Positions 1-11,025 of a stretch of DNA of 60,365 nucleotides are shown one piece after another. The notes beneath the pieces are model-generated. The model saw only the letters and a program-made list of their open reading frames with translations, ran no database searches and was not told where the DNA came from. The translations under genes and the position numbers were made by a program. Position 1 is the stretch's first letter, and the number at the start of each line of letters is the position of its first letter. This DNA comes from a bacterium (GTDB taxonomy: Bacteria > Auribacterota > JABMQX01): the NCBI GenBank assembly GCA_030691545.1, contig JAUYEE010000076.1, forward strand, positions 1 through 60,365, read 5' to 3'.

Positions 1-68
1 AGAAGTGCGGTTGCGGAAAGGAGAATGGACAGACCAATCCCCGTCTTCTTGAAGTTCCTTTTTTTCAT
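1..68 (-). CDS. N-terminus of an exported protein (partial, runs off the window)
   Basis: Reading leftwards from an ATG at 68, the first 22 codons give a classic Sec signal peptide: a basic start (MKKRNFKKTG) followed by a hydrophobic stretch (IGLSILLSATAL). A strong ribosome binding site, AAAGGAGGGG, lies 4-6 bases before the ATG (about 73-82). The mature protein lies outside the window, so its function cannot be stated. The gap of about 650 bases to the next minus-strand gene suggests that it is transcribed on its own. Confidence 0.7.
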   Translation of the reverse strand, partial: MKKRNFKKTGIGLSILLSATAL

Positions 69-122
69 GGCGCCCCTCCTTTCGAGTTGAGGGTCAATCG
101 TTGCCCCTTTTTCTATAGTTAA

Positions 123-151
123 AACGTACTGCCAGTTGCTCGAATAGTCAA
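123..151 (-). promoter_or_regulatory. Possible promoter for the exported protein at the left edge
   Basis: On the minus strand TTGACT (151-146) is followed after 17 bases by TACGTT (128-123), about 55 bases upstream of the ATG at 68. The -35 matches the sigma-70 consensus at 5 of 6 positions but the -10 at only 3 of 6, so this is a weak call. Confidence 0.3.
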
Positions 152-545
152 GAGTTTTTTTCGAGAATGAGCGCGCGCACTCAGTGACTGTGGCGGAGAG
201 GGAGTCGGAGGATTTTGCTCGGATGAGGGAATGCACGGGGACTCGCCGAGGAGTTTCGCCAACAAAATAGCAGAGAGGGAGAAAAAGTGGGCCTTTCTCG
301 GCCTTTTCGATGGCAGATAACAGGACATAATGAGTTGCAACGCAAGATGATAGGTTTGGAATGGATGTTCTTGGAAAAGGCCCAGGTGCGGACAGAAGAA
401 GGGGGCCACCGGGAGGTCTTGGAAAGCGAACGTAGGAACAAGGGGCCGGCAGCGCGCACGAGGCCGCTTTGGGAACGGCCGCGGAGGCTTCCCGCGACAA
501 GAAGCTGTTGTCTGCAGGACAGAGGTTTTGTATCATTTCGGTAGG

Positions 546-574
546 ATTCTACCAGACTTGTGCCAATTTGTCAA
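546..574 (-). promoter_or_regulatory. Strong sigma-70-type promoter with no gene close downstream
   Basis: On the minus strand TTGACA (574-569) and TAGAAT (551-546) are separated by exactly 17 bases. It points left into 69-545, where no convincing gene is seen, and the nearest start codon on this strand is at 68. It may drive a very long leader for that gene or a small RNA. Confidence 0.5.
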
Positions 575-722
575 CAAGGGGCTTCGAGGAGATGTGGGCG
601 TATTTCCGTGGCACGGAGATGGATGGATGCTTTGTTCGAGCCTTCGCGGACTGGGAAACCAGCGTTCCCGGGCCGGGCAGGCGGGCCTTGTTGTCGCAGG
701 GCCAGGGGCGCCTTGCCAGTGG

Positions 723-1730
723 TCACGAGCTTCCTATCGGGAGCGATTGCCCCAACGCCGCGGATTTGAAAGCTGTTTCAATGATAGCGATGGATTTGCG
801 GACGTTCTCGGGTTTGACAATCAGGTTGGCTCCTTTGTTCACACGGTCGGAGAAGTTTTTGTATGGCACGGTCCAGTCGCCGGGAACGCTGTCAATCCGG
901 AGAGTGGTGGCGATGTCGTGGAGAGATGTTTTGACGGAGGCTTTCTCCTCCGGGTCGAAAGTCCGCTTCACGAGCGTTCCCTTCTCTCCGAAGACGTGCC
1001 AGCGGGGCTTGCTGATTTGGTGGACGTTGCCGAGGTCTGCCTCAAAGAGACACCCGTTATCGAATCGCACGATGACCTTCGCGAAGGTATCCACGTCCAC
1101 GTCCCACACTCGCGTTTGAAGCTCAGCGAAGACGGTGACTGGCTTTGCATCAATCAACTGAACCGCATGGTCGAAAAGATGAGCCCCCCAGTCGTACAAC
1201 TGCCCGCCACCGTGCCTCTTTTCGGCTCGCCAGCCGAAAGGCTTCTCGTAATTCGTCACGCACGATTCGATGAGGAACACATCGCCGAGCATGCCGCTGT
1301 CCATGGCTTTCTTCACGGTCAGGAAGTCGCTGTCCCACCGCCGATTGTGAAAGACGCTGAGGGCCTTCCCCGATTCCATAGCGGCTCGAATCATCGCGTC
1401 GGCTTCGGCGGTATTGAGGCACATGACTTTCTCGGTGAGGACATGCCTTCCAGCGCGGAGTGCCTTGATGGCGAGGGGGGCATGCGTATCGTGCGGCGTC
1501 ACAAGAGCCACCATCTCCACGGCGTCATCTTCTAAGACCTGATCCAAATGTGAAAAGATTCTAAGTCTGCCGCCGAAGGCTACTGCGGCTCTCTTGCGAG
1601 CTTCCGCGTCGGTATCGCAGATGCCATGGAGCGAAAGCCCTTCGGTCTGCTCGACCCATTCCGCGTGTCGGTGTCCCCAGTTATACGCGGAGCCATATCC
1701 GACAACCACGCAACAAATATGTGAAGGCAT
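723..1730 (-). CDS. Gfo/Idh/MocA family NAD(P)-dependent oxidoreductase
   Basis: A 335-residue protein of the sugar/inositol dehydrogenase family. The N-terminal Rossmann segment has the nucleotide loop in an altered form (VVVGYGSAYNWGHRHAEW). The family EKP motif appears as EKV (TEKVMCLNTAEAD), and the catalytic-domain motif GGGQLYDWGAHLFDHAVQL matches the usual GGG-x-L-x-D-x-G-x-H-x-x-D. Length is typical for the family. The start is supported by GAAAGGAG placed 5 bases before the ATG. Substrate cannot be told from sequence. It is followed on the same strand only after a long gap, so it is probably monocistronic. The valine in place of the EKP proline and the bulky nucleotide loop are mild departures from family consensus. 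Confidence 0.85.
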   Translation of the reverse strand: MPSHICCVVVGYGSAYNWGHRHAEWVEQTEGLSLHGICDTDAEARKRAAVAFGGRLRIFSHLDQVLEDDAVEMVALVTPHDTHAPLAIKALRAGRHVLTEKVMCLNTAEADAMIRAAMESGKALSVFHNRRWDSDFLTVKKAMDSGMLGDVFLIESCVTNYEKPFGWRAEKRHGGGQLYDWGAHLFDHAVQLIDAKPVTVFAELQTRVWDVDVDTFAKVIVRFDNGCLFEADLGNVHQISKPRWHVFGEKGTLVKRTFDPEEKASVKTSLHDIATTLRIDSVPGDWTVPYKNFSDRVNKGANLIVKPENVRKSIAIIETAFKSAALGQSLPIGSS

Positions 1731-1981
1731 TCAAACTCCTTTCTTTCTTTGCGCTTGGTGTGCGCTCTCCGCGCGTTCCGCCAGAAAACATCGGATCGCA
1801 CTGTGTCTGTCAATTCGATTTGGCAAATCATCGGCCTCGGGGGCTTCAATTCGGATTTCTGCCGAAGGCGGTTCGGGGGTTTAGCGCGGTCCCCCCCGTC
1901 GGGGCAAGCCGGCGTCCCAACAGGCGGAGATTCGTCGGCCGCGCGCGATCTCAGCAGCCAGAACACGTTCTCCGTGAAAAA

Positions 1982-3988
1982 CTATTGTACCTGTTCAACG
2001 CGGTAGTAACGGCAGCGCGAGAGAGACGGCGAACCCAAGAGATGCAGCCCGTCGTCGGTCCAAGGGGTAATGTCGCCGCCCGCGGAAGGGAGGATGCCGC
2101 TGACACACAGCCAGTCGAGGGCGTTAGCCGAAGCCCACACCCGGTATGACTCGCCGTTTGAGGTGTGCCATTCGATCACCGGGGAGGTCGGGGCGCCTTT
2201 GAGGTCTTCAACGGTGAACGCGCGGACGAATTTCTGAATTCGGTGGTTACAGGTGTCTGCGACGTAGACCCTTCCTAACGGGTCAACAGCTACGCCACAT
2301 GGGTAACTAAACTCCCCCGGGTCGGAGCCGCGCGAACCCCACTTCGCTAAAAGCCTCCCGGAGGAATCGAACTTGAGGAGGCAATCGTTATCGCCGCCAG
2401 CCACATAGACGTTTCCCGCGGAGTCCACAGCCAGGCCTGTGGAAAACTCGAACACCACGTCCGCGTAATGCTCGGCAGGCCATTCGGCGAGGAAGCTGCC
2501 TGAGAAATCGAACTTCTGAACCCTGTTGTTGCCGGAATCGAGGACATAAATGTCGCCGAAGGAATCAGCCGCTATCGCGTGCGGCCCCTGAAACTGCCCT
2601 TCGCCGAAGCCGGAGGAACCCCATTTGGCGACGAAGTTCCCGTCCGAATCAAACCTCTGAATCCGCTGATTGCAGGTATCCGCGACCAGCATGCCGCCGA
2701 GCGGGTCTGCGGCTATTGCGTACGGACAGTTGAACTCGCCGTCGCCGTATCCTTCACGGCCCCATTTCGCAAGGAAGTTCCCTGATGAGTGGAACTTCTG
2801 GACCCTTTTGTTGTAAATCTCAGTGACATAAACATTGCTGTGGGAATCCACGGCTATCCCCCAGGGGGAAAAGAACTGCCCGTCGCCTGAACCGTATGAG
2901 CCCCATTTCGCGAGGAAGTTTCCCGAGGAGTCGAACCTCTGGACTCTGTTATTCTCCGTGTCGGTGACGAAAACGTTTCCCGCGGCATCGGCCGCCACGC
3001 CTCGAGGTGTGTTAAACCACCCGGCCTTGGAGCCAAAAGTGGCCCAACTGGCGAGGAAGACGCCTGAGGAATCGAACTTCTGGATTCTGTGGTTCTCGAG
3101 GTCAGCGACATAGACGTCTCCGGAAGGGTCAACCGCTATGCCGGAGGGTCGGTCGAATTGTCCCTCGGCCGACCCATTAGAGCCCCACTCTGCGAGGAGA
3201 TTCCCCCAGGAGTCGAACTTTTTGATCCTGCCGTTATTGCTATCCGCGACGAAGACATTTGCGTGCATATCCATAGCTACGGCCAACGGTTCGTTAAAGC
3301 CACCCCACCTGTCCAGGAAGTTCCCAAAGGAGTCGAACTTTTGGAGGCTATTGCAGAAGAAGTCCGAGACATAGACGTTTCCGGAAGAATCGGCGGCTAT
3401 GCCCCAGGGCTGCTCGAACTGCCCGTAACCACAGCCGCGCGAGCCCCACCCCACAAGGAAATTCCCTGAAGAATCGAATCTCTGGATTCTGTGGTTTCCG
3501 GAGTCCGCAACGAAAACGTCCCCGGAGGAGTTTACCGCTATGGCGCCCGGTGAATTGAACTCACCCGGTCCCGACCCCTTTCTCCCCCACGTGAGCAGGA
3601 AATCTCCCGATGGATCGAATTTCTGAATCCTGTGGTTATACATGTCCACGGCGAAGACGTTCCCGGAAGGCGTAGCTGCTATTGCTGTCAGGCAGCTGAA
3701 CTGGCCCTCCCCTGAGCCGGGGGAGCCCCATTCGAGCAGCAGGTTGCCCGATGAGTCGAACTTCTTGATTCTGTCAACGACCTCTGCCACGAACACGTTT
3801 CCCGACGCGTCCACGGCAATGTCGAAGGGCCTTTCGAAGCGCCACCCCTCCGGCGGTTCCGGCCACATCTTCGTCACAGAATATGACTGGACAGCCCCAA
3901 GCCTAAGGGGACATGAACAAATCACCCACAGGCAGAGGAAGCAAACGAGCGCCCACGGGCAGGAATCCGATGCTTTTGCCCTTTTCAT
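1982..3988 (-). CDS. Secreted NHL-repeat beta-propeller protein with C-terminal YRVE domain
   Basis: A 668-residue protein. A signal peptide (basic MKRAKASDS, then a hydrophobic stretch to about residue 32) precedes 12 consecutive NHL repeats of about 47 residues, each with a core like GNVFVADxxNHRIQKFDSSG and a linker like WGSxGxGxGQF. Twelve repeats would make two six-bladed propellers. NHL propellers usually bind proteins or ligands, and no catalytic role is implied. The last 75 residues form a separate domain (IEWHTSNGESYRVWAS ... WTDDG ... YYRVEQVQ) that also ends the proteins at 19968-35261 and 52684-54789. The start is fixed by GGAAGGAGG about 5 bases before the ATG. It probably acts outside the cell or at its surface. 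Confidence 0.9.
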   Translation of the reverse strand: MKRAKASDSCPWALVCFLCLWVICSCPLRLGAVQSYSVTKMWPEPPEGWRFERPFDIAVDASGNVFVAEVVDRIKKFDSSGNLLLEWGSPGSGEGQFSCLTAIAATPSGNVFAVDMYNHRIQKFDPSGDFLLTWGRKGSGPGEFNSPGAIAVNSSGDVFVADSGNHRIQRFDSSGNFLVGWGSRGCGYGQFEQPWGIAADSSGNVYVSDFFCNSLQKFDSFGNFLDRWGGFNEPLAVAMDMHANVFVADSNNGRIKKFDSWGNLLAEWGSNGSAEGQFDRPSGIAVDPSGDVYVADLENHRIQKFDSSGVFLASWATFGSKAGWFNTPRGVAADAAGNVFVTDTENNRVQRFDSSGNFLAKWGSYGSGDGQFFSPWGIAVDSHSNVYVTEIYNKRVQKFHSSGNFLAKWGREGYGDGEFNCPYAIAADPLGGMLVADTCNQRIQRFDSDGNFVAKWGSSGFGEGQFQGPHAIAADSFGDIYVLDSGNNRVQKFDFSGSFLAEWPAEHYADVVFEFSTGLAVDSAGNVYVAGGDNDCLLKFDSSGRLLAKWGSRGSDPGEFSYPCGVAVDPLGRVYVADTCNHRIQKFVRAFTVEDLKGAPTSPVIEWHTSNGESYRVWASANALDWLCVSGILPSAGGDITPWTDDGLHLLGSPSLSRCRYYRVEQVQ

Positions 3989-4030
3989 AGATGCCTCCTT
4001 CCTTCGCGCAAGCTTCTTTGCATTGATACC

Positions 4031-4504
4031 TTACGCGTGACAGGTGTCTGTGTCAACGAAAAACCGGGGGCTTGGCTTGGTCCCGCGACGCGTTCCAGCA
4101 TCTTCGATGGCTTGTTGCAGTCGCCAGAGGTGCAAAATGGCCGCTCGCCGTGCGGAACGGAACTGCACCCAAAACCAGTCCGTCGCTTGGCCCCGCGGTC
4201 CTCGTCGCGTCTGAATTCGTCTTCGCGATGGGGGCTGGCTACCTGCGTGCAATTCGGTTGACACGGGGCCTGTCCCCACGCCATACTCAATCGCAAGGAG
4301 TTTTCGGTGAGTGCGAATGCCGGAATTGATGTGCCGCAGGAGCGGAAGAGGAACGGGCCGGGCGTCGCTTCGGAGCGGTCTTCGTCCGAGCGACCGCTTG
4401 TTGTGGTCGCGAAGCTGAGCACATATGCGGAGAGCGTGCCGCAGCTTGGGAAAGAAATGTCGAAGTGTCTTGTGAAGGACCCGAAGGAGCTCTTCCCGGC
4501 TCAC
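4031..4504 (-). pseudogene. Truncated or frameshifted transposase-like remnant (tentative)
   Basis: A GTG start at 4504 overlaps the stop of the upstream small gene by four bases (GTGA), a usual sign of translational coupling. The first 20 or so residues (VSREELLRVLHKTLRHFFPK) recall the N-terminus of some IS-type transposases that follow small genes of this kind. After about 40 residues the frame loses any recognisable character and ends near 4031, far short of a full transposase. I read it as a decayed downstream partner, but the match is from memory and weak. Confidence 0.3.
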
Positions 4505-4797
4505 CGGCTCCTGGCCGCAATTTCCGCGATGAGGAGCTTTCGTTGGATCTCCGACAGTTCCGCAACAAGCCGCTTGGCGAGCTTGTAGTTGGCGTTCCAT
4601 TTCTTCACCTCCTCGAGACGACTCAGGGGGATATACAGCGTCCGGGTCTTCCCCCCACCCTTGTCGGTCAGATAGAGACTGGTATGTCCGGGGAAACGCA
4701 CCAGGCTTCCGCCCAAAACAAATCCCATATTCCGCAGCCGGCGCAGACGCGCCTGGCGCATCAGCCTCAGCACCGTCGGGGACTTCGGCAGCCGCAT
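4501..4797 (-). CDS. Small basic protein, resembles the DUF6788 group
   Basis: A 98-residue basic protein. It contains GKTRTLYIPLSRLEEVKKW followed by NANYKLAKRLVAELSEIQ, a pattern I associate with the DUF6788 group of short proteins often found next to transposase genes; this assignment is from memory. The second ATG (4797) is preferred over the one at 4815 because AAGGAGG (4810-4804) lies six bases before it. The gene has its own promoter with a palindrome (4833-4867) and overlaps the next frame by four bases. Function unknown; DNA binding or control of a mobile element is only inference. Confidence 0.55.
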   Translation of the reverse strand: MRLPKSPTVLRLMRQARLRRLRNMGFVLGGSLVRFPGHTSLYLTDKGGGKTRTLYIPLSRLEEVKKWNANYKLAKRLVAELSEIQRKLLIAEIAARSR

Positions 4798-4832
4798 GGC
4801 AGACCTCCTTTGCATCCCAGGGGGCAGCGTCC

Positions 4833-4867
4833 TTAGATAAGTATTATAACTTATCTAAAAATGTCAA
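4833..4867 (-). promoter_or_regulatory. Promoter with an operator-like perfect palindrome
   Basis: A perfect 9-base inverted repeat, TTAGATAAG / CTTATCTAA (4833-4841 and 4850-4858), has an 8-base centre. On the minus strand the centre contains TATAAT (4848-4843) and TTGACA lies at 4867-4862. The spacing is 13 bases to TATAAT, shorter than ideal; TACTTA at 4843-4838 would give 18. A dimeric repressor sitting here would block RNA polymerase. The small gene downstream (4501-4797) may regulate itself. Confidence 0.55.
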
Positions 4868-5187
4868 GAAAAAAGCGTGTGCGAAAAAACACCCTTGCTC
4901 CGCCACGTCACACATGCCGCAACCCACCCTTCCACCCGCCCTTACGCCTTTCCGAAGGTGCGAAAAATCTATCATTCGTCAGGGCTGATGCGTGGGGTGT
5001 GGCTCCGCTTCAGTGGCAGCGGCACGCCACACGTGCCACTGGACAAGGACAGTCTTGCGCGGATTGACCCTCTATGACGCCCTTTCCCTGGCTGTTCGGG
5101 CGGACGCAGCGCAGAAGCGCGCACGGTCCGCTGCGCCGGCTCCGACGCATGTGCGCGAATGCGGGCAGGCAGGGCTTTTGGGGGTTG

Positions 5188-5355
5188 GGCCGAATCGCGC
5201 TCCCAGGGCATTGCCCTGGGCTAAGCTATTTCGCCCCGTTGGGGCTTGGCATCTTCCTTTGCACGGAGCCCTGAAAGGGTGCCATGTGGTAGCCCAGGGC
5301 GCCGCCCTGGGTCCGAATCGAATCATCCAAGCCCTGAAGGGGCGCAATAAGCCAT
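5188..5355. repeat. Palindromic intergenic repeat cluster (two inverted units plus a partial third)
   Basis: The perfect palindromes CCCAGGGC-att-GCCCTGGG (5202-5220) and CCCAGGGC-gcc-GCCCTGGG (5293-5311) lie in opposite-facing units. Each unit also carries a GCCCCgttGGGGC or CCCTGAAAGGG hairpin (5233-5245 and 5269-5279). A third partial unit starts near 5330 (GCCCTGAAGGGGC). Such units are dispersed noncoding elements in many environmental genomes. Open frames across it are low-complexity artefacts of the repeat. Confidence 0.65.
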
Positions 5356-5458
5356 GCCACTATAATAGAGCCGCACCCCGGAACCAAACCGACGGGTGCA
5401 AGACCGTAGCCAGTCAAACGGATTTCTTTCAACTCGCTCGCCGCCATGCTCACGATGG

Positions 5459-5488
5459 TTGACAAAAGCTGTGAGTTTCCTGTAGAAA
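5459..5488 (+). promoter_or_regulatory. Likely promoter of the universal stress protein gene
   Basis: TTGACA (5459-5464), an 18-base spacer and TAGAAA (5483-5488) lie about 90 bases upstream of the start codon at 5581. The -35 is perfect and the -10 matches at 4 of 6 positions. Confidence 0.45.
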
Positions 5489-5580
5489 ACGCTTGACTGG
5501 CAACTGGTTAGCAGCCTGCTTGCCGGTGCAGACGGTTTTGAAGCATCGCCCATTGCACGTCACCTAAAGGAGGGCTTGCG

Positions 5581-6054
5581 ATGTTACCGTTCAAGAAGGT
5601 CCTTTCTCCCACCGACTTCAGCGAAGCGTCTTACGCTGGATTAGCTGTCGCCAACGAGCTGGCTCTTCACTTCTCGGCGGAGCTTCTTGTCGTGCACGTC
5701 GTTGCGGCAGTTCCGCTCCCCATCATGGACTCGGGGGAGGGGCTGGGCGGTTTTGATGTTTCGTCGTATCAGCTTGAACTTGAAGCCTCCGCCAAGAATT
5801 CTCTTCAGGAACTCCTCGACCAAAGAGTTTCAAAGGAGCTACGTGTGCGCCCCCTTGTCGCCTACGGGGATGCTGCGAACGAAGTCGTCCGCATCGCTGA
5901 GGCGGAGCAGGTTGACCTCATCGTTATCGCCACGCACGGGATGACCGGCTGGCGGCATTTCATCTTTGGCTCCGTGGCGGAGAAGGTCGTCCGCCATGCG
6001 ACTTGCCCGGTGATGACGATCCGCGCTCCATCCCCGCAGAAAGAAACGAAGTAA
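5581..6054 (+). CDS. Universal stress protein, UspA family
   Basis: A 157-residue single-domain cytoplasmic protein. It opens with the typical FKKVLSPTDFSEASYAGL strand-loop, in which the aspartate contacts adenine nucleotide. Near the C-terminus it has the ATP-binding signature THGMTGWRHFIFGSVAEKVV followed by CPVMTIR, so it belongs to the ATP-binding subgroup. Such proteins form dimers and help survival under starvation or respiratory stress; the precise role is not known. A strong ribosome site, AAAGGAGGG, precedes the ATG. It stands alone, between the palindromic repeat cluster and carB, with its own promoter candidate. Confidence 0.9.
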   Translation: MLPFKKVLSPTDFSEASYAGLAVANELALHFSAELLVVHVVAAVPLPIMDSGEGLGGFDVSSYQLELEASAKNSLQELLDQRVSKELRVRPLVAYGDAANEVVRIAEAEQVDLIVIATHGMTGWRHFIFGSVAEKVVRHATCPVMTIRAPSPQKETK

Positions 6055-6135
6055 CGGCGCGACGGGGAGAGCCTGCTGGTAATCCTCGTTTTCTTCCTCA
6101 ACTGATGCCCGCCTGTCGCGCGTTGCGGCCAACTG

Positions 6136-6164
6136 TTGCTTCAACGCCCTTTCTCGGATAGAAT
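6136..6164 (+). promoter_or_regulatory. Likely carB promoter
   Basis: TTGCTT (6136-6141), 17 bases, TAGAAT (6159-6164), about 115 bases upstream of the preferred carB start. Spacing is ideal and the -10 matches at 5 of 6 positions. Confidence 0.45.
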
Positions 6165-6278
6165 CCCCCACAAGCTGCGAGCCGAAAAACCCGTGCCGTT
6201 GTGCTTGACCATCTCTTGCATGGTCGCAGGATGTCCCTGCGCCGCAACGGTTCAGTCCAGGAGAAAGGACGACTCCTT

Positions 6279-9482
<3,204 letters not shown>

Positions 9483-9737
9483 CGTTAACGTCCTCCGGTA
9501 GCCCTTGTGGAGCCTGTTGCCGCATCCGCCTGGCGCCGGGGCGCTCAAACAATCGAATGGCGAGAAGGAGTATCTCCGTCGGCGGTATCTACGTGAAAGA
9601 AGAAGAGACAGATGAGCCGCCGCGGACGAGCCGCGCGCCGACTAACAAAACCATCCTGACCCCCGACCCCTGACCCCGCTCATTTCCCTGCATTGGGTGG
9701 AGCGAGCGATAGCGCCGTGCGTTTTAGAACAAGCCCG

Positions 9738-9935
9738 TCACCGTGCTGGGACGGGCTGCTGCGCATGCCGCAGCGCTCCCCTCGGCACATCCGGCTGAAT
9801 CTCCCAGACTTTCTTTGCCCGATTCAGATCGTTCACCCCCAGGACGACATTTCTCGTGTCAGGCCCCTCAACCGTGAGGAAAGTGTCTGCCTGGCCCTGG
9901 ACGCGACAACGCCCCACCATGTCGCCGATGGTGCA
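9738..9935 (-). pseudogene. Possible C-terminal remnant of a beta-helix glycosidase
   Basis: A 65-70 residue open frame with protein-like character (VQGQADTFLTVEGPDTRNVV, then LGVNDLNRAKK) recalls the last coils of pectate-lyase-like or GH28-like beta-helix proteins. No start codon with a ribosome site and no upstream domain is present in the same frame, so if real it is a broken gene. The identification is from memory and weak. Confidence 0.25.
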
Positions 9936-10043
9936 TCTTCTCAAGGATTTTCGCCTCGAACGCCCAGCGCGGTTCGTTCGATGAGCCGCGACACAGCAAT
10001 TCTGCTTGCGTTGCTTTTCTCACGAAAAGCTGGGCGTTTGCCA

Positions 10044-10072
10044 TTGACAAGGCGGCGCCTTCGAGGTAGGCT
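10044..10072 (+). promoter_or_regulatory. Possible promoter of the zinc-ribbon membrane protein gene
   Basis: TTGACA (10044-10049), 17 bases, TAGGCT (10067-10072), about 55 bases before the start codon. The -35 is perfect but the -10 is poor (3 of 6). Confidence 0.35.
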
Positions 10073-10128
10073 ATCCTTGACGAAAGCGCGATAGGTAGGG
10101 AAAAGAAAGACACACAGGAGTCAGCAAT

Positions 10129-10905
10129 ATGATTACTTGTCCCAACTGCGGAAGCGAGAACCGCTACGGGGCGATCTTTTGCCGCGGCTGCGGAAAGAAG
10201 CTCGATGTCATAGACGAGATCACCGTCGAGAACATTGGCGAGAAGACCACAGGAAAGAAGCGGAGACGCCGCAAGGACAAAGGGGAGCGGACGCCGAAGG
10301 AGCTCCGGAAACGCGGCATGGTTATCAACGCCATTCGCATTCTCATCATTTTACTGGTGGCGTTCGCCGTTTACTTGACGCAGCAGACGCCCCCTGTCTC
10401 CGCGATTGAAACATCCGACGCCAGCAAAAAGAGCTTCGACCGGAAAAGGGAACACCTGTTAGAGTCTGTGAGGAGCAACAAGCCGGACTCCGAGACCATC
10501 ACGCAGAAGGAGCTGAATTCGCATATCGCGTCGCTCCTTCCGAGCGTTAAGCAGGGCAAGGTCGTCAAGTTGGAGAACATCCAAATTGCCCTGGGGAGCG
10601 GCGAGGAAGACCTGTCCGTGCAAATGTATGTGAGGGTCTTCGGAAAGAGGATGCTCTTTCAGCTCTTCGGCAATCTCGAAAAGCAGAAGGGCGAAATCGT
10701 CTTCTCCTCGTCCACCTTCGCCAAAGTCGGCAAGCTGCCTTACCCGGCCTTCTTGATGAAGATGCACTGCAAGAACGTCTTCCGTGACCTCCGCGAAAAG
10801 GATGCCAGCCTTCTGGAGAAAATAACCCGCGCGACTGTCGAGAACGTGAAGATCAAGGGGGGAGGGCAAAGTTCTGCCGTCAAAGTGCAAATTGCCGGCA
10901 AGTGA
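10129..10905 (+). CDS. Zinc-ribbon single-pass membrane protein of unknown function
   Basis: A 258-residue protein in three parts. Residues 1-25 form a zinc ribbon (cysteines 4, 7, 18 and 21, in CPNCG and CRGCG). Residues 43-62 are a highly basic linker (KKRRRRKDKGERTPKELRKR). One transmembrane helix spans about 64-84. The rest is an outside domain of about 170 residues without a motif I recognise (it includes KVVKLENIQIAL and LFGNLEKQKGEIVF). The ribbon and basic patch would face the cytoplasm. Zinc-ribbon-plus-helix proteins are common in this kind of genome but rarely characterised. AGGAG is correctly spaced before the ATG. The gene converges on the glycosylase gene through two dispersed repeats. 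Confidence 0.75.
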   Translation: MITCPNCGSENRYGAIFCRGCGKKLDVIDEITVENIGEKTTGKKRRRRKDKGERTPKELRKRGMVINAIRILIILLVAFAVYLTQQTPPVSAIETSDASKKSFDRKREHLLESVRSNKPDSETITQKELNSHIASLLPSVKQGKVVKLENIQIALGSGEEDLSVQMYVRVFGKRMLFQLFGNLEKQKGEIVFSSSTFAKVGKLPYPAFLMKMHCKNVFRDLREKDASLLEKITRATVENVKIKGGGQSSAVKVQIAGK

Positions 10906-10944
10906 CCGCAGAGTCCCGATCCTTTCCGCCAGAAGGCACTCTCA

Positions 10945-10966
10945 GTAGCGCAGGCGTCCCCGCCTG
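10945..10966. repeat. Dispersed GTAGCGCAGGCGTC repeat, copy 1
   Basis: A 22-base core, GTAGCGCAGGCG followed by TCCCCGCCTG, is identical to 19398-19419. It sits between convergent genes. Confidence 0.7.
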
Positions 10967-10972
10967 GGCGGG

Positions 10973-11025
10973 GATGGACGCAGATAAGGAGAAATCGGCG
11001 TTTATTTGCGTTCATCGGCGGTTCC
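10973..11025. repeat. GACGCAGATAA/GTTCATCGGCGG-type dispersed repeat entering a gene end
   Basis: The element GATGGACGCAGATAA ... TTTATTTGCGTTCATCGG resembles a short motif scattered through many environmental bacterial genomes. It crosses the stop codon of the glycosylase gene (11012-11014), so that protein's last residues (WNRR) are encoded by repeat DNA. Confidence 0.5.

Larger units (their letters stand above)
69..722. other. Intergenic region, no credible protein gene
   Basis: Open frames here lack ribosome binding sites and recognisable protein character. The region holds the two promoter-like sites listed separately. At 282-303, read on the minus strand, there is a short GGCC-gagaaa-GGCC hairpin followed by a T run, which could end a transcript started near 539. 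Confidence 0.5.
9483..10128. other. Intergenic region between carB and the zinc-ribbon gene
   Basis: Apart from the possible beta-helix remnant (9738-9935) and a promoter candidate (10044-10072), this 646-base stretch shows no gene. Around 9659-9680 there is a C-rich run of near-repeated CTGACCCC units. No clear terminator was seen after carB. Confidence 0.5.

Noticed and set aside
119..459. Minus-strand frames of 90-96 codons near the left edge
   Set aside because: Proline/serine-rich, no ribosome site, two overlapping frames of equal quality; nothing favours either.
528..1535. Long plus-strand open frame opposite the Gfo/Idh gene
   Set aside because: It mirrors the codon pattern of the minus-strand oxidoreductase, has no ribosome site and no recognisable protein motif.
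5380..5450. Possible cyclic-di-GMP riboswitch-like words (GGGTGCAAGACCGTAGCC)
   Set aside because: The conserved tetraloop-receptor and GACGCAAAGC core are not both present.
5072..5465. Open frames across the palindromic repeat cluster
   Set aside because: Their translations are made of the repeat itself, a well-known source of false genes.
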